Shown: piece by piece, positions 21,924-32,120 of the stretch
Layout: each line of letters opens with the position of its first letter
Numbering within the stretch: position 1 is the first letter of the stretch
Assembly: GCA_017410265.1 (NCBI GenBank)
Contig: JAFQRC010000016.1
Span: 1-39,150, forward strand
Reading direction: 5' to 3'
Length of the DNA: 39,150 nucleotides
Source of the DNA: Ruminococcus sp.
Lineage (GTDB): Bacteria > Bacillota > Clostridia > Oscillospirales > Acutalibacteraceae
Notes under the pieces: generated by a model
The model's database searches: none
Seen by the model: only the letters and a program-made list of their open reading frames with translations
Told to the model about the DNA's origin: nothing
Position numbers and translations under genes: made by a program

Positions 21924-22676
21924 TTAGTCAGGCAGGGTCAAAATCATCGGCCCGTCACCTGTGATTGCGATAGTGTGTTCAAAGTGGGCTGAGAGCGAGC
22001 CGTCAACGGTCACTACAGTCCATTCGTCATCAAGCACTCTGACCTGATGTGAACCCGCGTTAATCATAGGTTCAATCGCCAGTGTCATACCGGGAATGAG
22101 TCGTGCACCCCTGTGAGGTGTGCCGAAATTTGGTACGCTTGGTTCTTCGTGCAGTTTCGCACCTACGCCGTGGCCGACAAAGTCTCGTACCACCGAGTAA
22201 CTGCGAGCTTCGGTATAACCTTGCACAGCAGCAGATATATCGCCGACGCGATTACCGGCTACCGCCATTTCAATCCCCTTGAAAAGACTTTCTTTAGTGG
22301 CATCAAGCAAAGCCTGAGCTTCTTTTGTGATATCGCCACACGCAAAGGTATAAGCATTATCACCGTGATAGCCGTTTAAGTAGGCACCAACATCAATACT
22401 GACGATGTCGCCTGCTTTTAGAATAGTCTTTTTGCTCGGTATACCATGGATAACCACATTATTGACAGAAATACACGCTGAAGCTGGGAATCCGCCATAA
22501 CCGAGGAACGAAGGGGTTGCCCCCTGTTCCTCGATGTATTTACGGACTAATGTATCAATTTCTAAGGTTGACACACCGGGCTGTACAGCCTCACCCGCCA
22601 AGCGCAATGCTCTGGCAGATAATTTGCACGCGTCCTGCATCTGTCTTATTTCGCGTGCAGTCTTGATGACTATCAT
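21924..22676 (-). CDS. map: Type I methionine aminopeptidase
   Basis: 250 residues. It removes the initiator Met from nascent proteins. The metal ligands are D95, D106, H169, E202 and E233, in IDVGAYLNGYHGDNAYTF, VGHGVG, AIEPMI and EHTIAIT. H77 and H176 fit the catalytic histidines. No N-terminal zinc extension. It begins 1 bp after adk. Confidence 0.98.
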   Translation of the reverse strand: MIVIKTAREIRQMQDACKLSARALRLAGEAVQPGVSTLEIDTLVRKYIEEQGATPSFLGYGGFPASACISVNNVVIHGIPSKKTILKAGDIVSIDVGAYLNGYHGDNAYTFACGDITKEAQALLDATKESLFKGIEMAVAGNRVGDISAAVQGYTEARSYSVVRDFVGHGVGAKLHEEPSVPNFGTPHRGARLIPGMTLAIEPMINAGSHQVRVLDDEWTVVTVDGSLSAHFEHTIAITGDGPMILTLPD

Positions 22677-22677
22677 A

Positions 22678-23310
22678 TTAAGCCTCGAGTGCTGCCATTG
22701 TGAGAGCTGTTGTTTCTTCGACCTTACCCTGGCCTTCTACAACTGAGAGCTTGCCCTGAGCTTCATAGTAGCCCTTGAGTGGCTCTGTCTCACTGTGGTA
22801 GATTTCAAGTCTGTTCTTGATAGTATCAATCTGGTCGTCCTTACGCTGAATAAGGGCGCCTGTGCAATCATCGCAGATACCTTCCACTCTTGGCTTTAAA
22901 TCAACAAGGTGGTAAGGTCTACCGCATTTCTCACATACGCGGCGTCCGGACAGTCTGGTGATGATAGTATCATCAGATACTTCGATATCGATTACCTTAT
23001 CGATTACAACACCCATTTCGTCCAGAGCCTCGGCCTGTGGGATGGTTCTTGGGAAACCGTCGAGAATGAAACCATTCTGACAGTCGTCAGCCTGAAGTCT
23101 GTCCTTGATGATGCCGATAACGACTTCATCAGGAACAAGCTTTCCTGCGTCCATAAAGGACTTAGCTTTAAGACCCATCTCTGTACCGCTTCTCAGCGCT
23201 TCTCTGATAATGTTACCAGTCGAAATCTGGGGAATATTCAAACGTTCACTGATGACAGCAGCTTGTGTGCCTTTACCTGCACCAGGAGCGCCTAAAAGTA
23301 TAAGATTCAT
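22678..23310 (-). CDS. adk: Adenylate kinase (zinc-type lid)
   Basis: 210 residues from the ATG at 23310 (AAGGAGA 6 bp before; the longer GTG start at 23328 overlaps that site). P-loop GAPGAGKGT (7-15), NMP-binding DGFPRT (84-89). The lid holds four Cys (C126, C129, C146, C149), the structural-zinc form usual in Gram-positive bacteria. It keeps the AMP/ADP/ATP balance. Positioned between secY and map as in most Firmicutes. Confidence 0.98.
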   Translation of the reverse strand: MNLILLGAPGAGKGTQAAVISERLNIPQISTGNIIREALRSGTEMGLKAKSFMDAGKLVPDEVVIGIIKDRLQADDCQNGFILDGFPRTIPQAEALDEMGVVIDKVIDIEVSDDTIITRLSGRRVCEKCGRPYHLVDLKPRVEGICDDCTGALIQRKDDQIDTIKNRLEIYHSETEPLKGYYEAQGKLSVVEGQGKVEETTALTMAALEA

Positions 23311-23331
23311 AATCCGTCTCCTTATCACTTA

Positions 23332-24672
23332 TTAGTCAAGGAAGCCCTTGTAGTGACGCATCATCATCTGTGACTCGAGCTGCTTAGCAGTATCAAGAGC
23401 AACACCAACGATAATGATTACAGAAGTACCGCCCATTGAAAGACCTGCAAGACCTGTTACACCTGAATAGATGATTGGAATCAATGCGATGAACGCAAGG
23501 AACAATGCACCGATGAGTGTGATTCTTGACAAAATCTTAGCAATGAAGTCAGCAGTTGGTCTACCCGGACGAATACCAGGGATAGTACCGTTGTTCTGCT
23601 TGAGATTGTTAGACATCTCAATTGGATTATACTGAATTGTTGTGTAGAAGTATGCAAACATCAGAATCAATACGAAGTAAACGATTGAGTAGAGCCAGCC
23701 GTCTGTTGAGAAAGCCTTGAAGAAAGACTCCATAAATGAACCAGCCTTAGGTGTCCAGAACATATTGATTGTGCTAGGGATAGAGAGGATTGAAGAAGCG
23801 AAGATGATTGGCATTACGCCGCCCAGAGCAACCTTGATTGGAAGGTGTGTGGACTGACCGCCGTACATCTTTCTGCCAACAACTCTCTTAGCATACTGTA
23901 CAGGGATTCTTCTCTCTGCATCCTGCATAAATGTGATAATCCAGATAACAGCAAGGAAGAGTACAACCCAAAGTGGTACAAGTACATAGAACTTAGCAGC
24001 ACCCTGAGCGCCCATGTTCCAATACTGAACAAGAATGTTAACAGTATAAGGAAGTCTTGCGATAATACCTGCAAAGAGAAGCATTGAGATACCGTTACCG
24101 ATACCGAATCTGTTAATCTGCTCGCCCATCCACATCATAAGAGCAGTACCTGCTGTAAAGCACAGGATGATAACGATAGCTGCAAATACCATTGCAAAGC
24201 CTTCGTTATAAGTTGTGATTCTTGCACCTGTTGAATCTGTAGAGTTCTTTAGGTAGAAGAAGTAAGCTGTACCCTGGATAAGACCAAGAACTACTGTTAC
24301 GTAACGAGTAATTGTAGCAATCTTTCTTCTGCCGTCTTCGCCCTCTTTTGAGAGTCTTTCAAGAGCAGGAATAGCAACACATAAGAGCTGCATAATGATG
24401 GAACTGTTGATGTATGGGGTGATACCCATAGCAAAAATAGTAGCGTTAGCAAACGCACCACCGGAGAGTGTGTTTAAGTATGATACGAGTGACTGAGAAG
24501 CAGCGTTCTCGATATCAGAAAGACCACCCATGAGGTTTGAAAGTGCGTCCATATTGAGGAATGGAACAGGAATTACTGAACCAACTCTGAATAAAATGAT
24601 GATTAACAGTGTGAATAAAATCTTCTTTCTAAGGTCAGGAATAGACCACGCGTTTCTAATTGTCTTAAACAA
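23332..24672 (-). CDS. secY: Preprotein translocase subunit SecY
   Basis: 446 residues with ten transmembrane helices; motifs include VPFLNMDALSNLMGG, GITPYINSSIIMQLL and the cytoplasmic loop ending GIRPGRPTADF. It forms the protein-conducting channel. The start codon is TTG at 24672, placed directly after the rplO stop (TAA-TTG), with GAGGTGG inside the end of rplO as ribosome site. An ATG alternative is not available nearby. Confidence 0.98.
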   Translation of the reverse strand: MFKTIRNAWSIPDLRKKILFTLLIIILFRVGSVIPVPFLNMDALSNLMGGLSDIENAASQSLVSYLNTLSGGAFANATIFAMGITPYINSSIIMQLLCVAIPALERLSKEGEDGRRKIATITRYVTVVLGLIQGTAYFFYLKNSTDSTGARITTYNEGFAMVFAAIVIILCFTAGTALMMWMGEQINRFGIGNGISMLLFAGIIARLPYTVNILVQYWNMGAQGAAKFYVLVPLWVVLFLAVIWIITFMQDAERRIPVQYAKRVVGRKMYGGQSTHLPIKVALGGVMPIIFASSILSIPSTINMFWTPKAGSFMESFFKAFSTDGWLYSIVYFVLILMFAYFYTTIQYNPIEMSNNLKQNNGTIPGIRPGRPTADFIAKILSRITLIGALFLAFIALIPIIYSGVTGLAGLSMGGTSVIIIVGVALDTAKQLESQMMMRHYKGFLD

Positions 24673-25113
24673 TTAAACCACCTCAGCCTTTCCGCCAGCA
24701 GCCTCGATCTTAGCCTTAGCAGCCTCAGAATAAGCTGAAACCTTAACAGTAAGCTTCTTTGTGAGATTACCATTTGAAAGAATCTTTACGCTGTCAAAAG
24801 AATTCTTAACAACGCCTGCTTCAACGAGAGCAGCAATATCAACTACTGCACCATCTTCGAATTTGTTGAGAGTACCAACATTTACTGAAACAACCTTCTT
24901 AGCGAAAATGTTGTTAAAGCCACGCTTTGGAATACGTCTCTGTAAAGGCATCTGGCCGCCTTCAAAGCCGACACGCATGCCCTTGCCAGCTCTAGCCTTC
25001 TGACCCTTGTGGCCCTTACCGGCTGTTTTACCCTGACCTGAACCGTGTCCTCTACCGATTCTTTTTGCGGACTTCTTTGAGCCCTCAACCGGTGAAAGTT
25101 CATGCAACTTCAT
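24673..25113 (-). CDS. rplO: 50S ribosomal protein L15
   Basis: 146 residues. N-terminal glycine-rich RNA-binding part [20 protein letters not shown] and [17 protein letters not shown], then the globular domain. It is a late-assembly large-subunit protein. Its last codons contain the ribosome-binding site of secY, so secY translation probably depends on its translation. Confidence 0.99.
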   Translation of the reverse strand: MKLHELSPVEGSKKSAKRIGRGHGSGQGKTAGKGHKGQKARAGKGMRVGFEGGQMPLQRRIPKRGFNNIFAKKVVSVNVGTLNKFEDGAVVDIAALVEAGVVKNSFDSVKILSNGNLTKKLTVKVSAYSEAAKAKIEAAGGKAEVV

Positions 25114-25127
25114 ATTTGCGCACCTCC

Positions 25128-25298
25128 TTAGTTTTCTTCAACCACTACGAGGTGGATAATTTTTGATACTTTACCCTGTGTAGAAGCGTTATCAGGCTGA
25201 ACAGTTGTGTCGCCAATCTTCTTGAGTCCGAGGGAATGAGCAGTTGCAACCTGGTCCTTCTTAGAACCGATTAAGCTCTTTACTAACTTAATTTTCAT
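25128..25298 (-). CDS. rpmD: 50S ribosomal protein L30
   Basis: 56 residues: [20 protein letters not shown], then [17 protein letters not shown] and a final [10 protein letters not shown]. The bacterial short form of L30, with GGTTTGAG-type upstream site. 13 bp after rpsE and 14 bp before rplO. Confidence 0.97.
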   Translation of the reverse strand: MKIKLVKSLIGSKKDQVATAHSLGLKKIGDTTVQPDNASTQGKVSKIIHLVVVEEN

Positions 25299-25311
25299 TA
25301 CTCAAACCTCC

Positions 25312-25812
25312 TTAAAGTATCTCTTTTACAGACTTGCCGCGGATAGCAGCAACCTGCTCTGCTGTACGCAGTGCGCCTAAGCCCTGGAGGGTAGCACGAA
25401 CTACGTTGCAAGGATTGTTTGAACGCAGAGCCTTTGTTCTGATATCTTTGATACCAACAGCCTCAACGACTGCACGAACAGGGCCACCTGCGATAACACC
25501 GGTACCAGGTGCAGCAGGCTTCATCAAAACTCTGCCTGCGCCAAATTCACCGATGATTTCATGTGGGATTGTTGTACCTTTTAAAGCAACCTTCATGAGG
25601 TTTTTCTTAGCGTCCTCGATACCCTTACGGATAGCGTCTGGAACTTCTGATGCTTTACCGATACCGAAACCTACAGTGCCGTTGCCGTCACCAACTACTA
25701 CAAGTGCTGCGAACTTCATGATACGTCCGCCCTTTACAGTCTTAGATACACGGTTGATAGCAACAACCTTCTCTGTAAGCTCTAATGTAGATGCGTCAAT
25801 AATTTTAGCCAA
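25312..25812 (-). CDS. rpsE: 30S ribosomal protein S5
   Basis: 166 residues. The double-stranded-RNA-binding-like domain has [20 protein letters not shown], followed by [20 protein letters not shown] and a final [20 protein letters not shown]. It affects decoding accuracy and mRNA entry. 18 bp after rplR. Confidence 0.99.
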   Translation of the reverse strand: MAKIIDASTLELTEKVVAINRVSKTVKGGRIMKFAALVVVGDGNGTVGFGIGKASEVPDAIRKGIEDAKKNLMKVALKGTTIPHEIIGEFGAGRVLMKPAAPGTGVIAGGPVRAVVEAVGIKDIRTKALRSNNPCNVVRATLQGLGALRTAEQVAAIRGKSVKEIL

Positions 25813-25830
25813 AGTTATTCCTCCCCTTCC

Positions 25831-26187
25831 TTAGAAATTGAGGCCGCCCTCACGGGCGCCTTCGGCCAACGCTTGTACACGGCCGTGATAGATGTTACCG
25901 CCTCTGTCAAATACGACATCGACGATTTTCTTTTCTGCTGCGCGCTCTGCGATGAGCTTGCCGACAGCCTTAGCTGCTTCTTTGTTGGAACCGCCTTCAA
26001 TACCCTTATCGAGTGATGAAGCTGCAACGAGTGTTACACCCTTTACATCGTCGATAATCTGAGCATAGATGTTAGCATTGGAGCGGAAAACACAAAGGCG
26101 AGGACACTCGGCTGTGCCGCTTACTTTACCACGAACTCTCTTATGACGGAGAACACGTGCTGCTTTAGAATCTGGTCTACTTACCAT
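25831..26187 (-). CDS. rplR: 50S ribosomal protein L18
   Basis: 118 residues: [20 protein letters not shown], then [13 protein letters not shown] and a final [20 protein letters not shown]. It binds 5S rRNA together with L5. The frame runs in register with the usual start [20 protein letters not shown] N-terminus. 19 bp after rplF. Confidence 0.99.
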   Translation of the reverse strand: MVSRPDSKAARVLRHKRVRGKVSGTAECPRLCVFRSNANIYAQIIDDVKGVTLVAASSLDKGIEGGSNKEAAKAVGKLIAERAAEKKIVDVVFDRGGNIYHGRVQALAEGAREGGLNF

Positions 26188-26206
26188 TGTTAATTCACTC
26201 CTTTAA

Positions 26207-26746
26207 TTACTTCTTACCGGCTTTTCCTTCCTTACGGCGGATATACTCGTCAACATACTTGATACCCTTGCCCTTATATGGCTCCGGTGGACGTTTTTCT
26301 CTTATCTCGGCAGCAAACTGACCAACCTTTTGCTTATCAGCGCCGTGGACAATGATTGAGTTTGGACCTGGGACTTCAATTGTGATGTCCTCTGTGTCCT
26401 CCATGACAACATTGTGTGAGTAACCTAAGTTCATAACGAGCTGCTTACCCTGCTTCTGAACACGGTAACCTACGCCGTTAACCTGGAGCTCTTTCTTGTA
26501 ACCCTCAGTAACACCAACCATCATGTTAGCGATGAGTGTACGAGTAAGACCGTGAAGTGAACGGTTCTGCTTTTCGTCGTTAGGACGCTTTACTTCAATA
26601 ATGCCATCATTGATTTCAACTGCCATGTTAGGGTTGATTTTCTGAGTAAGTGTACCCTTTGGACCCTTAACAGTCATAACGCCGTTTTCGAGTTTAACCT
26701 CTACACCAGCGGGAATATTTATAGGTTTTCTTCCAATTCGAGACAT
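26207..26746 (-). CDS. rplF: 50S ribosomal protein L6
   Basis: 179 residues from the ATG at 26746 (MSRIGRKPINIPAGVEV), with AGGAGGTG 5 bp upstream; the extra seven codons of the longer frame cover that site. C-terminal KRPPEPYKGKGIKYVDEYIR is diagnostic. It lies near the factor-binding (sarcin-ricin) region. Confidence 0.99.
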   Translation of the reverse strand: MSRIGRKPINIPAGVEVKLENGVMTVKGPKGTLTQKINPNMAVEINDGIIEVKRPNDEKQNRSLHGLTRTLIANMMVGVTEGYKKELQVNGVGYRVQKQGKQLVMNLGYSHNVVMEDTEDITIEVPGPNSIIVHGADKQKVGQFAAEIREKRPPEPYKGKGIKYVDEYIRRKEGKAGKK

Positions 26747-26760
26747 TTTCGCACCTCCTC

Positions 26761-27159
26761 TTACCAAACAAATGCGAGAACTTCGCCGCCTACATTCTCT
26801 TTACGAGCCTGACGGTCTGTCATAACGCCCTTTGATGTAGAGATGATAGCGATACCAAGGCCTTTCATAACCTTTGGCATATCCTCAACATTGCTGTAAA
26901 TACGCAAACCTGGCTTTGATACTCTTCTTAAACCCTGAATTACAGGAGTTTTGCCCTCACCATACTTGAGAACAACCTTGATCATACCCTGTTTGCCGTC
27001 TTCTTCAACTGAGAAACTCTTGATATAACCCTCGTCAACGAGAATCTGGCAGATAGCCTTCTTCATGTTTGAACAAGGAATTTCGACTGTGTCGTGTTTA
27101 GCTGAATTAGCATTACGGATTCGTGTCAGTAAATCAGCTATTGTATCTGTAATCTGCAT
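26761..27159 (-). CDS. rpsH: 30S ribosomal protein S8
   Basis: 132 residues: [20 protein letters not shown] at the start and [20 protein letters not shown] near the end. Central 16S assembly protein; in E. coli it is also the repressor of the spc operon. 17 bp after rpsN. Confidence 0.99.
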   Translation of the reverse strand: MQITDTIADLLTRIRNANSAKHDTVEIPCSNMKKAICQILVDEGYIKSFSVEEDGKQGMIKVVLKYGEGKTPVIQGLRRVSKPGLRIYSNVEDMPKVMKGLGIAIISTSKGVMTDRQARKENVGGEVLAFVW

Positions 27160-27176
27160 GATTTAACCTCCTTAGC

Positions 27177-27362
27177 TTACCAGCTTGCTTTCTTTACGCC
27201 CGGGATTTCGCCTTTATAAGCGAGCTCACGGAAGCAAATACGACATACACCGAACTTACGAAGGTAGGCGTGTGGTCTACCGCAGATCTTACATCTTGAG
27301 TATTCTCTTGTAGAGAACTTCTGTTTTCTCTGCTGCTTATTTTTCATAGCAGTTTTTGCCAC
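27177..27362 (-). CDS. rpsN: 30S ribosomal protein S14, type Z
   Basis: 61 residues, the short zinc form. Zinc ligands C24, C27, C40 and C43 are in [20 protein letters not shown]. Typical for Gram-positive bacteria under zinc-sufficient conditions (also named rpsZ). 12 bp after rplE. Confidence 0.98.
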   Translation of the reverse strand: MAKTAMKNKQQRKQKFSTREYSRCKICGRPHAYLRKFGVCRICFRELAYKGEIPGVKKASW

Positions 27363-27374
27363 AACAATCCCTCC

Positions 27375-27914
27375 TTACTTTGCAAATGGAGCGCCCATAA
27401 GTGTTAGTAACTCACGAGCTTCCTCGTCTGTCTTCGCAGTAGTTACAAAACAAATGTCCATACCGCGAACTTTGTCAATCTTATCATAGTCGATTTCCGG
27501 GAAAATGAGCTGCTCTTTGAGACCCATAGAGTAGTTACCTCTACCGTCAAAAGAGTTAGCGTTGATACCACGGAAGTCACGAACTCTAGGGAGAGCAATA
27601 TTAAAGAGTCTGTCTAAGAACTCGTACATTCTCTCGCCTCTGAGTGTAACCTTAGCGCCGATTGGCATACCCTCTCTAAGCTTGAAGTTAGCAACTGACT
27701 TTCTAGCCTTACAGATAAGTGCCTTCTGGCCTGTAATCTGACCGAGGTCAGAAACGATTGCATCCATAGCTTTTGGGTTGTCCTTAACTTCGCCTGCGCC
27801 AACATTAATAACGATTTTATCGAGCTTCGGAATCTGCATAACGCTCTTGTAGGAGAATTTCTTCATAAGAGCAGGTGCAACTTCTTTAGCATAGAATTCC
27901 TTAAGTCTAGCCAT
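27375..27914 (-). CDS. rplE: 50S ribosomal protein L5
   Basis: 179 residues: KVVINVG-type [20 protein letters not shown], then [20 protein letters not shown] and [20 protein letters not shown]. It binds 5S rRNA and contacts the P-site tRNA. 14 bp after rplX. Confidence 0.99.
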   Translation of the reverse strand: MARLKEFYAKEVAPALMKKFSYKSVMQIPKLDKIVINVGAGEVKDNPKAMDAIVSDLGQITGQKALICKARKSVANFKLREGMPIGAKVTLRGERMYEFLDRLFNIALPRVRDFRGINANSFDGRGNYSMGLKEQLIFPEIDYDKIDKVRGMDICFVTTAKTDEEARELLTLMGAPFAK

Positions 27915-27928
27915 TTCTTATATCCTCC

Positions 27929-28246
27929 TTAGATTTCTTCGCCGCACTTTTTGCAAACGCGACCCTTTGTGCCATCTTCGTAGAGCTTATGACCTACTCT
28001 TGTTGGCTTCTTGCAGCGTGGGCAAACGATCTGTACTTTAGAAGCGTACATAGCGCCCTCTGCCTGAATGATTCCGCCAGGCTCACCCATTCTTCTAGGC
28101 TTAACATGCTTTTTAACCATGTTTACCTTCTCAACAATGACTTTGCCTTCTTTAGGGCTAACTGCGAGGACTGCGCCCTGCTTGCCCTTGTCTTTACCGC
28201 TTAATACTACAACGGTGTCACCAGTTTTAACATGAACTTTATTCAT
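27929..28246 (-). CDS. rplX: 50S ribosomal protein L24 (zinc-finger form)
   Basis: 105 residues. KOW motif [20 protein letters not shown] near the start; C-terminal CxxC pairs C75/C78 and C98/C101 give a zinc-finger variant. It initiates large-subunit assembly near the tunnel exit. 15 bp after rplN. Confidence 0.98.
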   Translation of the reverse strand: MNKVHVKTGDTVVVLSGKDKGKQGAVLAVSPKEGKVIVEKVNMVKKHVKPRRMGEPGGIIQAEGAMYASKVQIVCPRCKKPTRVGHKLYEDGTKGRVCKKCGEEI

Positions 28247-28261
28247 TTTATGACACCTCCA

Positions 28262-28630
28262 TTAAATTACTTCCGGAGCGAGAGAAAGAATCTTCATGTA
28301 GTCTTTGTCACGAAGCTCTCTTGCAACCGGTCCGAAGATACGAGTACCCTTAGGGTTTTTATCTTCCTTAATGATAACTGCTGCGTTTTCATCGAAGCGG
28401 ATGTAAGTGCCGTCTTCACGTCTAACGCCCTTTGCAGAACGTACAACAACTGCTCTTACAACGTCGCCCTTCTTAACAACGCCGCCTGGTGCTGCTTTCT
28501 TTACAGAAGCAACTATTACATCGCCAATATTGGCATATCTTCTCCTGGTACCGCCAAGAACACGAATGCACATAAGTTCTTTTGCGCCGGTGTTGTCGGC
28601 TACCTTGAGATAAGTCTGCTGTTGAATCAC
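28262..28630 (-). CDS. rplN: 50S ribosomal protein L14
   Basis: 122 residues: [20 protein letters not shown], then [20 protein letters not shown] and a final [20 protein letters not shown]. The start codon is GTG at 28630, with AAAGGAGGAAC upstream, one of the few non-ATG starts of the operon. It forms an intersubunit bridge. Confidence 0.99.
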   Translation of the reverse strand: MIQQQTYLKVADNTGAKELMCIRVLGGTRRRYANIGDVIVASVKKAAPGGVVKKGDVVRAVVVRSAKGVRREDGTYIRFDENAAVIIKEDKNPKGTRIFGPVARELRDKDYMKILSLAPEVI

Positions 28631-28660
28631 AGTAAGTTCCTCCTTTTTCTCAAGCCAAAA

Positions 28661-28918
28661 TTACTTAGCTTTCTCAATAATCTCGACGAGTCTCCATCTC
28701 TTATCCTTAGAAAGAGGACGAGTCTCCATAATCTTAACGCGATCGCCGATTCCAGCCTCATTGTTTTCGTCGTGAGCCTTGAATTTAACGGTACGCTTAA
28801 CAATTTTATTATACAGTGGGTGTCTTACACTGTCCTCGATAGCAACAACGATTGTCTTGTCCATTTTGTCGGAAACAACCTTGCCTATCAGAGTTTTTCT
28901 CATATTTCTTTCGCTCAT
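28661..28918 (-). CDS. rpsQ: 30S ribosomal protein S17
   Basis: 85 residues: [20 protein letters not shown], then [20 protein letters not shown] and [19 protein letters not shown]-fold 16S primary binding protein. AGGAGG precedes the ATG. 17 bp after rpmC. Confidence 0.99.
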   Translation of the reverse strand: MSERNMRKTLIGKVVSDKMDKTIVVAIEDSVRHPLYNKIVKRTVKFKAHDENNEAGIGDRVKIMETRPLSKDKRWRLVEIIEKAK

Positions 28919-28935
28919 ATCTGCGTCCTCCTCCC

Positions 28936-29133
28936 TTATGCTTCTGTATCACTGAGTTCACGGATCACTGTTGAAACGCGAGCGATGTCTCTCTTGACAG
29001 CTGTGATACGCATTGGGTTTTCGAGCTGGTTAATAGCAAGCTGGAAACGAAGGTTGAAAAGCTCTTCCTTGAGGTCCTTAAGCTTAATCTCGAGCTCTGC
29101 TACAGATAATTCTCTGAGTTCTGATGCTTTCAT
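28936..29133 (-). CDS. rpmC: 50S ribosomal protein L29
   Basis: 65 residues, two helices: [20 protein letters not shown] and [19 protein letters not shown]. It lies at the tunnel exit next to L23 and the signal-recognition and trigger-factor docking area. Its ATG shares one base with the rplP stop (TAATG). Confidence 0.99.
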   Translation of the reverse strand: MKASELRELSVAELEIKLKDLKEELFNLRFQLAINQLENPMRITAVKRDIARVSTVIRELSDTEA

Positions 29134-29555
29134 TATGCTTTAACCTCCTCTTCCTTCTTGATGAACTTGCACTTGATTGGCAGTTTAGCAGCTGCAAGAC
29201 GCATAGCTTCTCTAGCAGTAGCCTCGTCTACGCCGCCGAGCTCAAACATAACTCTGTCTGGCTTTACAACAGCTACCCAGTACTCTGGTGAACCTTTACC
29301 TGAACCCATTCGAGTTTCAGCAGGCTTAGCTGTGATTGGCTTATCAGGGAAAATTTTGATCCATACTTTACCGAATCTCTTGCAGTAACGTGTCATAGCG
29401 ATACGGGCTGCTTCGATCTGGTTAGATGTGATCCATGCTGGCTCTAATGCCTGGAGGCCGAAATCACCGTAAGTAACTTTGTTACCGCGGTATGCTCTAC
29501 CAGTCATACGACCTCTGTGTACTCTTCTGTACTTAACGCGCTTTGGTAACAGCAT
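29133..29555 (-). CDS. rplP: 50S ribosomal protein L16
   Basis: 140 residues: [20 protein letters not shown], then [20 protein letters not shown]. It contacts the A- and P-site tRNA elbows. Overlaps rpsC by one base (TAATG) and rpmC likewise, so all three are translationally coupled. Confidence 0.99.
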   Translation of the reverse strand: MLLPKRVKYRRVHRGRMTGRAYRGNKVTYGDFGLQALEPAWITSNQIEAARIAMTRYCKRFGKVWIKIFPDKPITAKPAETRMGSGKGSPEYWVAVVKPDRVMFELGGVDEATAREAMRLAAAKLPIKCKFIKKEEEVKA

Positions 29556-30244
29556 TATTTATTGCCTCCTTCTCTGCGTGGTCTACGTCTATTGTTAGGT
29601 CTGGTGTTCTGAGTTTCGTGAAGAACCTCACCTCTGTAGAGCCATACCTTAACACCGATTTTACCGTAAGTTGTGTTAGCCTCAGCAAAACCGTAGTCGA
29701 TGTCTGCTCTTAATGTCTGAAGTGGGATTGTACCTTCGTGATACTGCTCACCTCTAGCGATTTCTGCACCGCCAAGACGACCTGAACACTGTGTTTTGAT
29801 ACCTTTTGCACCAAATCTCATAGCTCTTCCGATAGCCTGCTTCATAGCACGTCTAAAAGAGATTCTCTTCTCAAGCTGAGTAGCAATGCTCTCTGCAACG
29901 AGCTGAGCGTTGAGGTCTGGCTGCTTAACTTCTACAATATTGATTACGACTGGCTTATTAAGCATCTTTTCACACTGAAGTCTGAGCTTCTCGATCTCTG
30001 CGCCGCCCTTACCGATAATCATACCAGGCTTTGCACAGTGAATGTGAATTCTAACTTTTTTGCCGTCACGTTCAATCTCAATCTTTGGGATACCTGCACC
30101 GTAAAGCTGTGCTTTGAGTGTCTTACGAAGGTTGTAGTCCTCAACGAGTGTATCGCCGAAGTCCTTTTTGTTAGCAAACCAACGTGAATCCCAGTCTTTG
30201 ATGATACCTACACGGAGACCGTGTGGATTAACTTTCTGACCCAT
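29555..30244 (-). CDS. rpsC: 30S ribosomal protein S3
   Basis: 229 residues: [20 protein letters not shown] start, KH domain with GMIIGKGG (74-81), and C-terminal [17 protein letters not shown]. Part of the mRNA entry channel with helicase activity together with S4 and S5. Confidence 0.99.
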   Translation of the reverse strand: MGQKVNPHGLRVGIIKDWDSRWFANKKDFGDTLVEDYNLRKTLKAQLYGAGIPKIEIERDGKKVRIHIHCAKPGMIIGKGGAEIEKLRLQCEKMLNKPVVINIVEVKQPDLNAQLVAESIATQLEKRISFRRAMKQAIGRAMRFGAKGIKTQCSGRLGGAEIARGEQYHEGTIPLQTLRADIDYGFAEANTTYGKIGVKVWLYRGEVLHETQNTRPNNRRRPRREGGNK

Positions 30245-30258
30245 ATACTCTTACCTCC

Positions 30259-30594
30259 TTATTCTCTTTCCTTGAGCACGAGTGTGATATGAGAAGTTTT
30301 CTTGTTGATTCTGAAAGCTCTTCCCTGTGCTCTTGGACGGATTCTCTTGAGTGTAGGGCCCTGACTTACGCTGCAAGAAGCAACGTAAAGACTTGCCACA
30401 TCCATATCGTGGTTATTCTCAGCATTTGCCACAGCTGACTTAAGCAGCTTTAAAAGCGGCTCACAAGCGGCCTTAGGTGTCTGCTCAAGAATAGCCTTAG
30501 CAAGCTTAACATCTTTGCCACGGATTAAGTCCAGGACAATAGAAACCTTGCGAGGTGCGATACGGACATAATTTAAATATGCCTTTGATTCCAT
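30259..30594 (-). CDS. rplV: 50S ribosomal protein L22
   Basis: 111 residues: [20 protein letters not shown] at the start; [20 protein letters not shown] near the end is the tunnel-lining hairpin that influences macrolide and SecM-type arrest. 21 bp after rpsS. Confidence 0.99.
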   Translation of the reverse strand: MESKAYLNYVRIAPRKVSIVLDLIRGKDVKLAKAILEQTPKAACEPLLKLLKSAVANAENNHDMDVASLYVASCSVSQGPTLKRIRPRAQGRAFRINKKTSHITLVLKERE

Positions 30595-30615
30595 TGCATT
30601 TCTCTCCTTTTAGCC

Positions 30616-30888
30616 TTATCTTGAAGTCTTAGCGCCGGCATGGCCTCTGAATGTTCTTGTTGGAGCAAACTCACCGAGCTTGTGACCAACCATATCTTCA
30701 GTAACATAAACCGGAACATGCTTTCTGCCGTCATGAACGGCAAATGTGTGACCTACGAATTCTGGGAAGATAGTAGAACTTCTTGACCATGTCTTCAAAA
30801 TTCTCTTCTCACCCGAAGCGTTCATTTCCTGAACTCTCTTGTACAGCTGAGGCTGAACAAAAGGTCCTTTTTTAGTACTTCTACTCAT
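30616..30888 (-). CDS. rpsS: 30S ribosomal protein S19
   Basis: 90 residues: [40 protein letters not shown] and final [14 protein letters not shown]. Head of the small subunit, pairs with S13. 23 bp after rplB. Confidence 0.99.
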   Translation of the reverse strand: MSRSTKKGPFVQPQLYKRVQEMNASGEKRILKTWSRSSTIFPEFVGHTFAVHDGRKHVPVYVTEDMVGHKLGEFAPTRTFRGHAGAKTSR

Positions 30889-30911
30889 ATATAAGTTCCT
30901 TCCTTTCTGCC

Positions 30912-31745
30912 TTACTTGCTGTTTCTACGCTTAACGATTAACTTATCGGAAGCTTTGTGTGTTTTTCTGGTCTTGTAACCGAGGGCTGGTTTACCCCAAG
31001 GTGTTACAGGGCCCGGGCGACCTACTGGAGATTTACCCTCACCACCACCGTGTGGGTGGTCGCATGGGTTCATTACAGAACCTCTGACAGTTGGTCTGAT
31101 ACCCATATTTCTCTTTCTGCCGGCTTTACCGATCTTTACATTTTCGTGGTCTGTGTTACCAACCTGACCGATAGTAGCCATACAGTTTTCCGGTACATTT
31201 CTAAGCTCGCCTGATGGGAGTCTTAAAAGTGCCATGCCGTTCTCTTTAGCCATAAGCTGAGCCATGTTACCAGCAGCACGTGCAAGCTGTGCGCCTCTGC
31301 CTGGGTAAAGCTCAACATTGTGGATAAATGTACCTGTTGGGATAGCTGTGAGCGGAAGTGCGTTACCAGGCTTGATATCAGCGTCTTTACCGGCTGTAAC
31401 TTTGTCGCCAACCTTAAGACCCTGTGGAGCGATGATATATGCCTTCTCGCCGTCTGTGTACTCAACAAGTGCGATGAATGCTGAACGGTTTGGATCGTAT
31501 TCGAGTGTGAGAACTGTACCCTCAACATCGAACTTCTGTCTCTTGAAATCGATTACACGATACTTTCTTCTGTTACCGCCGCCTCTGTGACGAACTGTGA
31601 TACGGCCGTAGCTGTTACGACCTGAGTTCTTCTTAAGTGGCTCAAGCAGGCTCTTTTCCGGAGCTACCTTTGAAAGTCCTGAGTAATCAGTAACCGACAT
31701 ATTACGTCTAGCGTTAGTCGTCGGCTTGTAAACTTTAATAGCCAT
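30912..31745 (-). CDS. rplB: 50S ribosomal protein L2
   Basis: 277 residues: [38 protein letters not shown], and [20 protein letters not shown] near residue 230 with the conserved His next to the peptidyl-transferase centre. The 84-bp gap before it, the longest within this half, holds two small hairpins (GGGAT/ATCCC at 31776-31793 and GCCTGT/ACAGGC at 31803-31829). Confidence 0.99.
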   Translation of the reverse strand: MAIKVYKPTTNARRNMSVTDYSGLSKVAPEKSLLEPLKKNSGRNSYGRITVRHRGGGNRRKYRVIDFKRQKFDVEGTVLTLEYDPNRSAFIALVEYTDGEKAYIIAPQGLKVGDKVTAGKDADIKPGNALPLTAIPTGTFIHNVELYPGRGAQLARAAGNMAQLMAKENGMALLRLPSGELRNVPENCMATIGQVGNTDHENVKIGKAGRKRNMGIRPTVRGSVMNPCDHPHGGGEGKSPVGRPGPVTPWGKPALGYKTRKTHKASDKLIVKRRNSK

Positions 31746-31829
31746 GTAGTTTCACTCTCCTCATGATGGCTTTGCGGGATAATGGCGTATCCCATACATT
31801 CTGCCTGTTAATGTTTGATTTTTACAGGC

Positions 31830-32120
31830 TTACATCATGCCTTCAAAAAATTCAATAGTTTTGCTGTCTTTTGCTAATGTAACATAAGCTTTCTTCCAAG
31901 CTCTTGTGTAGCCTTCAAATCTGCCCTGACGACGGAGCTGACCTCTTACGTGAACAGTATTTACTTTAGCTACCTTTACCTTGAAGAGCTCTTCAACAGC
32001 TCTTGCAACGTCGATTTTTGTAGCTGACTTTGCAACTTCAAAAGTATACTTCTTATCAGCAATACCAAGCATTGACTTTTCAGTAATGATTGGGCGAATT
32101 ATGATATCCTGTGCTCTCAT
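31830..32120 (-). CDS. rplW: 50S ribosomal protein L23
   Basis: 96 residues: [20 protein letters not shown], then [20 protein letters not shown], and basic loop [20 protein letters not shown]. Docking site for trigger factor and SRP at the tunnel exit. Overlaps rplD by 4 bp (ATGA). Confidence 0.99.
   Translation of the reverse strand: MRAQDIIIRPIITEKSMLGIADKKYTFEVAKSATKIDVARAVEELFKVKVAKVNTVHVRGQLRRQGRFEGYTRAWKKAYVTLAKDSKTIEFFEGMM

Noticed and set aside
25334..25834. 166-codon plus-strand frame opposite rpsE
   Set aside because: Mirror frame of a conserved gene; low-complexity Pro/Ser/Thr translation without family motifs.
28232..29143. 303-codon plus-strand open frame opposite rplN, rpsQ and rpmC
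   Set aside because: It is antisense to three certain ribosomal genes in the same stretch and shows no domain or ribosome site.
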